From: Balneolaceae bacterium SMO_bin1
GTDB lineage: Bacteria; Bacteroidota; Rhodothermia; Balneolales; Balneolaceae
Assembly (NCBI GenBank): GCA_003123965.1
Contig: NNSL01000459.1
Location: 1-14,177, forward strand
Length of the DNA stretch: 14,177 nt
Direction: 5' to 3'
Both the position numbers and the translations under genes were made by a program. The notes beneath the pieces are model-generated. The model was not told the DNA's origin. It made no database searches and saw nothing but the letters and a program-made list of their open reading frames with translations. Of the stretch, positions 6,929 through 13,739 are shown piece after piece. Numbering within the stretch: position 1 is the stretch's first letter; the number at the start of each line of letters is the position of its first letter.

Positions 6929-7999
6929 CTATAGCGGTTTCTTTGATCGAAAAACGTGGTAGTTATTCAGACTCCACTGAACCTGGTTGATCGTGATTTT
7001 TATAACTGTAGCGATGGGAATGGCCACCAGCATGCCTAAGAGCCCGGCCAGCTGTGCGCCAATTAAAATGATAAATAAAATGGCCAGTGGGTGCATATCG
7101 GCTGACCGAGAAAAAATGAACGGCTGAAAGACTACATTATCAAGTATTTGCACAAATAAAATGGCGATGATGCATGGCAGTACCAGTGAAAAATCGCCCA
7201 CTTCAACAATGGATACGGTGACGGAAAGAACATAGCCGATAACCGGACCAAAGTAGGGGATACTATTAGCAATACCCACGGCAATGCCCACCGAGAGTGC
7301 ATTGTTAAGGCCTACGATGGTCAGCCCCAGCCATGAAAAGAAGGCAACCAGCAGGCTTTGCAATAACACGCTGCGAAAATAAATGCCGAGCCTGGTTTCG
7401 ATCTTGTCGAGAAGGCTTAATGAGGTCTCAAAATATTTATTAGGCACCAGCTGCAGCATGCTTCGCCGTATTCTGTTACCGTCTTTCAGAAAAAAGAACG
7501 TCGCAAAGGGGATCACCAGGAAAGCAGAAAATATGTTGGTGAAAATACCAATAATATTGCTTAGAGCGGTGGGCAGCTGGCCTACATCAATGAGTTCAGA
7601 AAAAGCCTGCGTGATGTTTTCCTGCAAAAACCCCTCCGGCAAAAAAGTAAATTGACGGGAAAGCCGTTGTTCAATCTGCGCGGCGATACTTTGCAGGTTT
7701 TCCAGGTTCAGCTGGCTGGCCAGTTTTACCATTTCATTCACTACCATGGGAATTACATTGGTAGAAATCCAGATGAGTACTAATATTACGGCAGTAAGAG
7801 TGGCGGTAATAGCAACCGTGCGATTCATGCCCGCAACCTGCATACGGTTCACAATAGGATCAAGAATGTAGCTGAAAATTACGGCTACAATGGCATAGCC
7901 TATGAGCGTGGCAAAATAGTAGCCCAGCAGGTAGCAAACATAAAGCGCGCCGAGCGCAACGCCTGCTTTAATCAGTTTTTCAATTGACCAGTTATTCAT
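6929..7999 (-). CDS. AI-2E / PerM family membrane transporter
   Basis: This is a 356-residue polytopic inner-membrane protein of the AI-2E transporter (PerM/TqsA/UPF0118) superfamily. Members export small molecules or act as Na+/H+ antiporters, and the substrate here cannot be told. The architecture matches: hydrophobic pairs at about 12-45 and 62-88, a soluble amphipathic segment at about 90-150, then membrane helices at 150-172, 208-230 and 232-262. The C-terminal signature reads QILDNVVFQPFIFSRS at about 285-300, then HPLAILFIILIGAQLAGLLGM and PIATVIKI. The ATG at 7999-7997 overlaps the recX stop by 8 bases (ATGAATAA), so it is the third gene of the recA unit. That link is positional and says nothing certain about function. 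Confidence 0.88.
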   Translation of the reverse strand: MNNWSIEKLIKAGVALGALYVCYLLGYYFATLIGYAIVAVIFSYILDPIVNRMQVAGMNRTVAITATLTAVILVLIWISTNVIPMVVNEMVKLASQLNLENLQSIAAQIEQRLSRQFTFLPEGFLQENITQAFSELIDVGQLPTALSNIIGIFTNIFSAFLVIPFATFFFLKDGNRIRRSMLQLVPNKYFETSLSLLDKIETRLGIYFRSVLLQSLLVAFFSWLGLTIVGLNNALSVGIAVGIANSIPYFGPVIGYVLSVTVSIVEVGDFSLVLPCIIAILFVQILDNVVFQPFIFSRSADMHPLAILFIILIGAQLAGLLGMLVAIPIATVIKITINQVQWSLNNYHVFRSKKPL

Positions 8000-8660
8000 T
8001 GTCTAGCATCCTCATGAGCTCATCCAAATGGCGGTAAATACTGCCGGGGTAATAGCCTTTGCGCTGCAGGTAATCAAACACTTTTTTCTTTCTTTTAAAA
8101 GCGTCTTCTTCACGCAAAAAGCGCCGCCGTTTTTTCTCAACAAGCGTTCTGAAACGCTCCTGAAGGTCAACCTCTTCAAATGTTTCAGCAACAATTTGCT
8201 CGCGCACATCTTTGGCAATACCCTTTTTTGCCAAATGCGCCTTTATTTTTGAGGGTCCCCAGCTGTTAAGGTGACTTTTGTCACGCGCAAACTTACCGGC
8301 AAAAGCCTCTTCATTGATTAGCTCTTTTCGTTCCAGTTCATCCAACACGTCGTTTATCATATCGCCGGGGTGATCTTTGCGCTTGGCTTTGCGGTACAGC
8401 TCCCGACGAGCATGGTCGCGCCGGGCCAACAACCCCAGCAGGTACGATTTTACGGCGTGCCGACCCTCAGCCCGCTGCAGCTTGCGAAAGAGCTGCACGG
8501 TAACCTCATCGCCCTTGCGCAAATTGTGCTCCAGCAGTGTTTCATCGGCCACACCAATAAGAAATTCGTCGTCCACAAAAATGGAATACCGCTTCTTATT
8601 TTTCTTTTGCGGGGTGATGGACGTGATGCGGCCGGGTAAATCGGGGTCAGCTTCGCTCAC
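7992..8660 (-). CDS. recX: Regulatory protein RecX
   Basis: RecX binds RecA filaments and RecA itself and modulates recombinase activity. The product is 222 residues, longer than E. coli RecX (about 166) and nearer the long Gram-positive type. Residues 8-55 form an N-terminal extension (RITSITPQKKNKKRYSIFVDDEF, then HNLRKGDEV). Three-helix RecX repeats follow: YLLGLLARRDHARRELYRK at 73-91, DVLDELERKELINEEAFAGKF at about 104-124, WGPSKIKAHLAKKGI, and a final VFDYLQRKGYYPGSIYRHL. The start is GTG at 8660-8658. It shares one base with the recA stop (TAGTG), so translation should be coupled to recA. The C-terminal half is strongly basic. Confidence 0.93.
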   Translation of the reverse strand: MSEADPDLPGRITSITPQKKNKKRYSIFVDDEFLIGVADETLLEHNLRKGDEVTVQLFRKLQRAEGRHAVKSYLLGLLARRDHARRELYRKAKRKDHPGDMINDVLDELERKELINEEAFAGKFARDKSHLNSWGPSKIKAHLAKKGIAKDVREQIVAETFEEVDLQERFRTLVEKKRRRFLREEDAFKRKKKVFDYLQRKGYYPGSIYRHLDELMRMLDNE

Positions 8661-9724
8661 TACGACTCTTCGTCTTCAGAATCCTCTTCTTCTTTTGAGT
8701 CCTGATCTTCGGCCTCTTCATCCTCGTATTTCTCGGGATGCATTTCGCGCTTAATTTGCTCTTCAATCTTATCAATCAATTCAGGATCAGATTCGAGGAA
8801 TTCCATGGCGTTGTCGCTGCCCTGGCCAATCGGTTCGCCATCGTAACGGTACCAGCTTCCGCGCTTTTGAATGATATCGTACTCAACAGCCAAGTCAAGA
8901 ATTTCGGCCAGGCGGGAAATGCCTTTGCCGTACATAATATTAAACTCAACCGTTTTAAAGGGGGGCGCCACCTTATTCTTCACAATTTTAACCTTGGTTC
9001 GGTTCCCCACAACATCGCCGCCGTTTTTGAGCGATCCAATACGGCGAATATCCATACGTACCGAGGAGTAGAACTTGAGTGCGCGTCCGCCGGATGTAGT
9101 TTCTGGGTTACCAAACATAACACCAATCTTTTCGCGAATCTGGTTAATGAAGATGCACGAGGTGCGCGTTTTATTAACAATACCGGTAATTTTACGCATC
9201 GCCTGCGACATCAACCGTGCCTGCAGCCCCATGTGCGAATCACCCATTTCACCTTCCAGTTCGGCGCGGGGTACCAGCGCGGCTACCGAGTCAATCACAA
9301 CTACGTCAAGCGCGGCCGAGCGGATCAGCGTTTCGGTAATTTCGAGGGCTTGCTCGCCGCTGTCGGGCTGCGAAATAAGCAGCTCATCGGTGTTAATGCC
9401 CAGGTTTTTCGCATATTTGGGATCAAAGGCGTGCTCAGCATCAACAAAGGCCGCATAGCCGCCTGCTTTTTGTGCTTCAGCAATAATGTGCAGAGCCAAG
9501 GTGGTTTTACCACTGGCTTCCGGGCCATAAATTTCAGTAATTCGCCCGCGGGGCACGCCGCCTACGCCCAGCGCGTCATCAATCATAATGGAGCCGGTTG
9601 AGATGACATTTACGTCACGCGTGGCGTCATCACCCAGCTTCATGATGGTGCCTTTGCCGTGCTGCTTTTCAATTTGATCAATGGCCATTTCTAAGGCCTT
9701 TTCGCGATCTTTGTTATCAGACAT
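8660..9724 (-). CDS. recA: Recombinase RecA
   Basis: RecA is the cytoplasmic ATP-dependent strand-exchange protein and the SOS co-protease. The protein is 354 residues and full length. Walker A is GPEASGKT at 67-74, and Walker B lies in [11 protein letters not shown] at 140-150. Loop L1 covers [19 protein letters not shown], and loop L2 carries [19 protein letters not shown] at 195-213. The DNA-binding C-terminal domain ends at about 331. A strongly acidic tail follows (332-354, 15 of 23 residues D or E), stronger than in E. coli; such tails are known to restrain RecA activity. The ATG at 9724 follows a good -7 element by about 39 bases. recX and perM follow without gaps. Confidence 0.98.
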   Translation of the reverse strand: MSDNKDREKALEMAIDQIEKQHGKGTIMKLGDDATRDVNVISTGSIMIDDALGVGGVPRGRITEIYGPEASGKTTLALHIIAEAQKAGGYAAFVDAEHAFDPKYAKNLGINTDELLISQPDSGEQALEITETLIRSAALDVVVIDSVAALVPRAELEGEMGDSHMGLQARLMSQAMRKITGIVNKTRTSCIFINQIREKIGVMFGNPETTSGGRALKFYSSVRMDIRRIGSLKNGGDVVGNRTKVKIVKNKVAPPFKTVEFNIMYGKGISRLAEILDLAVEYDIIQKRGSWYRYDGEPIGQGSDNAMEFLESDPELIDKIEEQIKREMHPEKYEDEEAEDQDSKEEEDSEDEES

Positions 9725-9763
9725 AATAGAAAGAGATTACTAGTTTGCTTTATTTTTTCATTG

Positions 9764-9771
9764 CAAATATA
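9764..9771 (-). promoter_or_regulatory. Probable -7 promoter element of recA
   Basis: TATATTTG on the minus strand (9771-9764) matches the FCB-group -7 consensus TAnnTTTG exactly. It sits 39 bases upstream of the recA ATG, predicting a leader of roughly 33 bases. No clear TTTG -33 element is present at 19-21 bases. An upstream inverted repeat occupies that region instead. Confidence 0.5.
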
Positions 9772-9782
9772 TGATTTATAAC

Positions 9783-9798
9783 TGACAACATCGTGTCA
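9783..9798. promoter_or_regulatory. Inverted repeat upstream of recA, candidate SOS operator
   Basis: TGACA-ACATCG-TGTCA has perfect 5-base arms around a 6-base spacer. Its proximal edge is 11 bases upstream of the recA -7 element, so it covers the expected -20 to -35 zone where a repressor would block transcription. LexA operators differ widely between phyla and I know no consensus for this group, so LexA is a guess. No lexA gene is in the window. Confidence 0.35.
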
Positions 9799-9847
9799 TG
9801 CCATGTTAAAATTCACAATGATAAGATTGAGGGAAGAGGACCGTTTG

Positions 9848-9915
9848 AGTGTAACGCAAATGACCCCGCAACGCTATTTAATATATAGACTCCCGGCAGG
9901 CGTATTCCTTACACT
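9848..9915. repeat. Widely spaced inverted repeat after the kynureninase-like gene
   Basis: AGTGTAA at 9848-9854 and its reverse complement TTACACT at 9909-9915 flank 54 bases. Each arm is followed inward, at unequal distance, by CGC/GCG. One arm begins one base beyond the stop codon of the PLP-enzyme gene. There is no T-run typical of an intrinsic terminator. A 7-base arm with a long loop is weak, and it may be chance. The rest of the 192-base gap between this gene and recA shows nothing beyond the recA promoter elements. Confidence 0.2.
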
Positions 9916-9916
9916 T

Positions 9917-11104
9917 TTAATTTGGCAAATCGTTTATGGTTGAAGTTAGTGCCGCCATGGCTTTTTTAATTTGATCGGTGGTGATATACGGTGCGGGGCC
10001 AAGCCGCAGAATATCGGCGCGGGCATCAGTAAATACATTTTGTTCGAGTAACTGTGCACGTATTTCGCGGGCATGCGGTGATTGTAAGGCTAAAAATCCA
10101 CCATTTTGTGTTAGCGGTTTGCGGTGATACAGTGATATGGTTTCAGGGTCAAAATCCTGTTCAAGAAATAAATCTCGCAGCAGCTTTACCTGGGCTGAAT
10201 ACTGCTTGTGCAGCACCGCAGGCGTTAGTTCATGCTCTCTAAAAAATTCTACCACTTTGGCCGCCCTAAATTGTGATGCAGGATCGTAAGTGCCTGTTGC
10301 AAACCGCTGGTCACCGTCGTCAAATTCAACGGGCTCCATATCGCGTGGTTCATCCAGCGTGCTGAAAGAGGCAAACCAGCCGGTGATGGCCGGACGCAAA
10401 TCGCAGTTCTTCGGGAAACGAAGAAAACAGTTGGCTTCTCCCCATTGCAGATACTTGTATCCACCGATCAAAACGTAGCAGTCTTCTAAATTCTGCTCCC
10501 GAATAGACAATGGAACCACATTTGTGCCATGATAGTCGTCAATCATCAATGGGATGTTATGCTCGCGGGCCAGGGCGGCAATTTCGTTTATGTGCTGGTT
10601 GATCAAGCCACTTTGGAAATACACCCGCGATAGCATGATGGCGCAGGTTTGGTCATCAATTTCATCGCGTATTTGCTGCACGATATCGTCCGATTCGGCC
10701 TCAACCATGGCCATTTTCAACCCTTCCTCTGTCAGGCGGTGCAGCTGCCGAAACATGGAATGAAATTCGCCGTCGGTGGTGATGATTTTGGGTTTAGTCT
10801 TTAAATTGAAGCTGGAAAGCCACGAAACAATGAGGTGGTGCGTATTTTCGCTTTGGCAGTAGAGGCCTTCCGGATCATCATAAAAGTCGCGCAGGTAATT
10901 GCGAAGAATTTCCGTTTTTTCGGCGGCCACGTCCCATTTGGTATCAACTCGTTTTGCGGCTGTATCGTACGATTCAATGAGGCCGTCGCGGGCTACATCG
11001 GGCCAGGCTTGGTGTGAATGCCCGCTGAATAGGAGGCGATTGGCGACATCAAAGTTAGAATAGTGCGGTTGAAGGCGTTTCGCTAAATCGTCAATTGAGT
11101 GCAT
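9917..11104 (-). CDS. kynU: Kynureninase-like PLP-dependent enzyme (class V aminotransferase fold)
   Basis: Kynureninase cleaves kynurenine to anthranilate and alanine (or 3-hydroxykynurenine to 3-hydroxyanthranilate) using PLP. The product is 395 residues with a class V fold. NRLLFSGHSHQAWP at 22-35 is an early substrate-side motif. DGEFHSM at 111-117 and LMIDDYHGTNVVPL at 186-199 (an Asp positioned to hold the PLP ring nitrogen) follow. GGYKYLQWGE at 214-223 carries the likely Schiff-base Lys217. FATGTYDPAS at 268-277 and ADILRLGPAPY at 363-373 match the kynureninase C-terminal pattern. It is slightly shorter than classical KynU (about 415 or more). The adjacent tryptophan 2,3-dioxygenase, 109 bases upstream, strongly supports kynureninase. 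Another class V PLP lyase remains possible. Confidence 0.78.
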   Translation of the reverse strand: MHSIDDLAKRLQPHYSNFDVANRLLFSGHSHQAWPDVARDGLIESYDTAAKRVDTKWDVAAEKTEILRNYLRDFYDDPEGLYCQSENTHHLIVSWLSSFNLKTKPKIITTDGEFHSMFRQLHRLTEEGLKMAMVEAESDDIVQQIRDEIDDQTCAIMLSRVYFQSGLINQHINEIAALAREHNIPLMIDDYHGTNVVPLSIREQNLEDCYVLIGGYKYLQWGEANCFLRFPKNCDLRPAITGWFASFSTLDEPRDMEPVEFDDGDQRFATGTYDPASQFRAAKVVEFFREHELTPAVLHKQYSAQVKLLRDLFLEQDFDPETISLYHRKPLTQNGGFLALQSPHAREIRAQLLEQNVFTDARADILRLGPAPYITTDQIKKAMAALTSTINDLPN

Positions 11105-11213
11105 GCAATAAAAGTGTATGAAAAATGAATCAGCCCAGCCAAAATATTTTAATTGGTAGAGCCTTGGATGTTATGAAAACAAAGATTCTTAACTTCGTTC
11201 GAATGGGACAGAA

Positions 11214-11693
11214 TTAAATTTTTGATCGAATTTCCCAAAGATCCGGGAAAATGCGACGGTGCAGCGTTTTGCGCAAGTATTTTACGCCTTCAGAACCGCC
11301 GGTGCCCATTTTGTCGCCAATGGTACGTTCCACCATTTTAACGTGCCGGTAGCGCCACTCCTGCATGCCTTCATCAAAATCCACAAAGAGCTCGGCAAGC
11401 AGCGCTACTTCAGGATCGTTTTGCATAATATGAAGCAGCACTTGCTGCGCTTTTTCTGATGGTGCATACACCAGTCCGCTTTTTACGTCGCGCCGCTGGG
11501 GCTCGGGCATATCGTATCCTTTTTGGCGAAGATACTCGCAAAACTGCTCCCAAAGTGTAGGTTCTTCCATACGATCTTTAATGCGCTGCAGGTATTGGGG
11601 CTGATGTTCGTGCGCTTTTAAAATGTGTTCGGAGCGATGGCCGCATAGCATTTCAATTTCACGAAACTGCACGGATTGAAATCCACTGGCATC
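11214..11693 (-). CDS. kynA: Tryptophan 2,3-dioxygenase, C-terminal part (downstream of a frameshift)
   Basis: This is the C-terminal 159 codons of a TDO gene, offset by one base from the 5' part. It resumes at 11693 with DASGFQSVQFREIE, the strictly conserved ASGFQS-x-Q-R motif, whose arginine contacts the tryptophan carboxylate. It later reads WRYRHVKMVERTIGDKMGTGGSEGV; the histidine of RYRH is the expected heme-iron ligand, and GTGG contacts substrate. It ends in FPDLWEIRSKI, as TDOs do. The GTG at 11672 (VQFREIE) is unlikely to be a true start because it sits inside the conserved motif. Joined to the N-terminal part, the protein would be about 261 residues, usual for bacterial TDO. Confidence 0.9.
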   Translation of the reverse strand, partial: DASGFQSVQFREIEMLCGHRSEHILKAHEHQPQYLQRIKDRMEEPTLWEQFCEYLRQKGYDMPEPQRRDVKSGLVYAPSEKAQQVLLHIMQNDPEVALLAELFVDFDEGMQEWRYRHVKMVERTIGDKMGTGGSEGVKYLRKTLHRRIFPDLWEIRSKI

Positions 11694-12000
11694 ATCCTAA
11701 AAAGTCGCGAAAACTGTCGAACTCAAGTGGCGTCATGGTTTCCAGAATGTCGATTTGGGCCACCATGGTTTTGAGAATGGTGAGTACGCGCCGCATGGTT
11801 TTTACTGATGTCCACGTATGGCCGGCGGAAAGCTCGTTGCGCAGCTTATCAAACTCGTGCAAAATTTGCTTAAACCAAAGCTCGTACGTTTGATGTATGA
11901 TGATAAAGAGCATTTCGTCATGCTCCTTATCTTTCGACTTATACTCCTGCAGATCCAGCAAGTCATCAATATTCAGATAATCGCTGTAGGTCAGTTTCAT
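11692..12000 (-). CDS. kynA: Tryptophan 2,3-dioxygenase, N-terminal part (frameshifted)
   Basis: TDO is the heme enzyme that opens the indole ring of tryptophan to N-formylkynurenine in the cytoplasm. This part has 102 codons. It shows LTYSDYLNIDDLLDLQ at 3-18, the common TDO opening Y-x-x-YL-x-LDxLL. HQTYELWFKQILHE at 36-49 follows, with His36 the likely active-site histidine. It closes with ETMTPLEFDSFRDFLG at 87-102. A TGA stop follows directly where the family continues with (G/S)-x-ASGFQS. Skipping a single base at 11694 restores the frame. The ATG at 12000 is the natural start. If the break is real, the enzyme is inactive, since the heme ligand lies in the other part. Confidence 0.9.
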   Translation of the reverse strand: MKLTYSDYLNIDDLLDLQEYKSKDKEHDEMLFIIIHQTYELWFKQILHEFDKLRNELSAGHTWTSVKTMRRVLTILKTMVAQIDILETMTPLEFDSFRDFLG

Positions 12001-12050
12001 GGCGGAGGAACTTGTTGACTTTTTGTTAATTATAGGCAGAATATTGATCA

Positions 12051-12066
12051 GTAACCATGTGGTAAC
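12051..12066. promoter_or_regulatory. Quasi-palindrome in the divergent TDO / sugar-kinase gap
   Basis: GTAACCATGTGGTAAC reads as GT-a-ACCA-tg-TGGT-a-AC, an imperfect palindrome with arms ACCA/TGGT and GT/AC and one mismatched pair. It lies 51 bases from the TDO start and 66 bases from the kinase start, a sensible place for a regulator of either gene. No exact TAnnTTTG element was found on either strand of this 132-base gap, so both promoters are unassigned. Confidence 0.3.
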
Positions 12067-12132
12067 ACAGGTTTATGGTTCTATTGAAAAATGATTAGAT
12101 TAGGCCTGCTGAAATAAATAACTGAGCTTAAA

Positions 12133-12972
12133 ATGACAAATTTAATTGCCGACAGCGGTGCCACTAAAGCCGAATGGCGCCTCACTTCCGACCAGGTATC
12201 AAAAACTATTTTTACCGAGGGACTGAATCCCTATTATCATACCACCAATAGCATTAAAAATGTGCTGCAGGAGCACTTGCTGCCCGAACTGGACGGACAG
12301 GCTATTGATCGAATATTCTTTTACGGCGCCGGCTGTGATGAACCCGACCGTAACGCGGTAGTGGAACAAGCGCTGGTACAACTTTTCCCCAACGCTGCCA
12401 TAGAAATTGAGCACGACCTGCTGGCCGCGGCCCGCGCTTGTTTTGGCGATGCAGCGGGCATTGCCTGCATTTTGGGCACCGGTTCCAATTCATGTTTATA
12501 CGACGGCAAAAAAATTGTTGAACACATGCCGTCGTTGGCATTTATCTTGGGGGATGAAGGCAGCGCCGGTTATTTCGGCAAGCAAATTATCAACCGCTAT
12601 TTTCGTAAAGAATTACCGGCCGAGCTGGAAAAAAGTTTAGAAGAATCGCACAATATGTCGCTAAAGCACATCATGCACGGGTTGTACGATGGCGATCAAA
12701 AGAGCCGTTTTATTGCTTCATATGGCGCTTTTTTAGGGCAGCATGCCGAACATCCTTATATCAAACAAATGCTGCGCCAGGGATTTCACAGCTTCATCAC
12801 CCGCATCGTAAAAAAGTATAGTGATGCTGCTTCATATGAAGTGCGTTTTGTGGGTTCTGTTGCGCAGGCGCACCAGCAGTTGATCACCGAAATTTTAGAA
12901 GAAGAGGGCCTCCGCAGCGGACTTTTTATCCAGAAACCGCTGGAGCGTCTCGTCGAATATCACACCACCTAA
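12133..12972 (+). CDS. BadF/BadG/BcrA/BcrD-type ATPase, N-acetylglucosamine kinase-like
   Basis: This is a 279-residue cytoplasmic kinase of the ASKHA fold, resembling the short N-acetylglucosamine kinases of this bacterial group. Phosphate-1 is ADSGATKAEW at 6-15. EHDLLAAARACFGD at 93-106 carries the likely catalytic Asp95. Phosphate-2 is GTGSNS at 115-120, and ILGDEGSAGYFGK at 138-150 is the family signature. The adenosine region is RFVGSVA at 238-244. The likely reaction is ATP-dependent phosphorylation of an amino sugar such as GlcNAc from wall recycling or scavenging, though the exact sugar is inferred. tatD starts 5 bases downstream on the same strand, so the two are co-transcribed. No aberration is seen. 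Confidence 0.85.
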   Translation: MTNLIADSGATKAEWRLTSDQVSKTIFTEGLNPYYHTTNSIKNVLQEHLLPELDGQAIDRIFFYGAGCDEPDRNAVVEQALVQLFPNAAIEIEHDLLAAARACFGDAAGIACILGTGSNSCLYDGKKIVEHMPSLAFILGDEGSAGYFGKQIINRYFRKELPAELEKSLEESHNMSLKHIMHGLYDGDQKSRFIASYGAFLGQHAEHPYIKQMLRQGFHSFITRIVKKYSDAASYEVRFVGSVAQAHQQLITEILEEEGLRSGLFIQKPLERLVEYHTT

Positions 12973-12977
12973 ATTTT

Positions 12978-13739
12978 ATGCTTATAGATACGCATTGCCA
13001 CATTTATTCCGAACAGTTTGAGGACGACATCGACGATGTTCTTGACCGGGCGGCCCAAGCCGGGGTGAGGCATATTTTTATGCCTGCAATCAATCTCGAT
13101 TCCATCCCCAAAATGGAAGCACTTTCACATACCGAGATTCATTTTCACAAAATGGCCGGTCTGCACCCAACTGATTTAAATGAGGGAAATTCAATCCAGG
13201 AAGAGGAATTGCTGGCGCTTTGCGATGAGGATGATTTTACAGCGGTGGGCGAAACGGGACTTGATTACTACTGGAGCGACGAATATAAAGCCGAGCAGCA
13301 AGCCAGCTTGCGAATGCACTGCCGCGTGGCCAAAAAAGTGGGTAAGCCGGTAATTTTGCACAACCGCGAAAGCACCCCCGATTTGCTCCAAATTATTGAA
13401 GAAGAGCAAGACGGAAATTTACAGGGCATCTGGCATTGCTTTAACGGTTCGGTTGATGAAGGCAAACGTGCCATCGATTTGGGACTGCATCTCGGAATTG
13501 GTGGTGTACTCACCTTTAAAAATGCGGGCGTTTATGAAACGGTGGGGCAGTTGCCTCTTGGTAAAATGATGCTCGAAACCGATGCCCCTTATCTGTCACC
13601 GGAACCGCACCGCGGCAAACGCAATGAGCCGGCTTTTGTGAAGCATACCGCTGAGCGGCTGGCCGAGGTGATGGGCGAATCGTATGAAACCATTGCTGAA
13701 AAAACGTTCCGGACTGCACTCAATTTTTTCAGCGTTTAA
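12978..13739 (+). CDS. tatD: TatD family metal-dependent deoxyribonuclease
   Basis: TatD-family proteins are TIM-barrel metal hydrolases. Characterised members are 3'-5' DNA exonucleases linked to DNA repair and quality control. The protein is 253 residues, typical, and all metal-site motifs are present: DTHCHI with H6 and H8, GETGLDYYW with E92, VILHNR with H128, WHCFNGS with H153, and ETDAPYLSPEPHRGKRNEP with D202. The ATG at 12978 gives the canonical MLIDTHCH start. It lies 5 bases after the sugar kinase. Its stop overlaps the convergent pdxB stop (13736-13739), leaving no space for a terminator between them. YcfH- and YjjV-like paralogues cannot be told apart here. Confidence 0.94.
   Translation: MLIDTHCHIYSEQFEDDIDDVLDRAAQAGVRHIFMPAINLDSIPKMEALSHTEIHFHKMAGLHPTDLNEGNSIQEEELLALCDEDDFTAVGETGLDYYWSDEYKAEQQASLRMHCRVAKKVGKPVILHNRESTPDLLQIIEEEQDGNLQGIWHCFNGSVDEGKRAIDLGLHLGIGGVLTFKNAGVYETVGQLPLGKMMLETDAPYLSPEPHRGKRNEPAFVKHTAERLAEVMGESYETIAEKTFRTALNFFSV

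Noticed and set aside
8738..9601. Long plus-strand open frame (287 codons) opposite recA
   Set aside because: It lies wholly antisense to an intact, strongly conserved recA. Its translation is low-complexity mixed sequence with no recognisable motif, typical of a mirror frame of biased codons.
9725..9916. Small gene or RNA in the gap between recA and the kynureninase-like gene
   Set aside because: No open frame with a credible start and no compact RNA fold was recognised. Promoter-like elements and a weak inverted repeat account for what is visible.
11692..11700. Programmed +1 frameshifting in TDO like that of prfB
   Set aside because: No CTT-TGA slippery codon and no upstream Shine-Dalgarno-like stimulator. 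Two other genes nearby have indels of mixed sign, so an indel is simpler.
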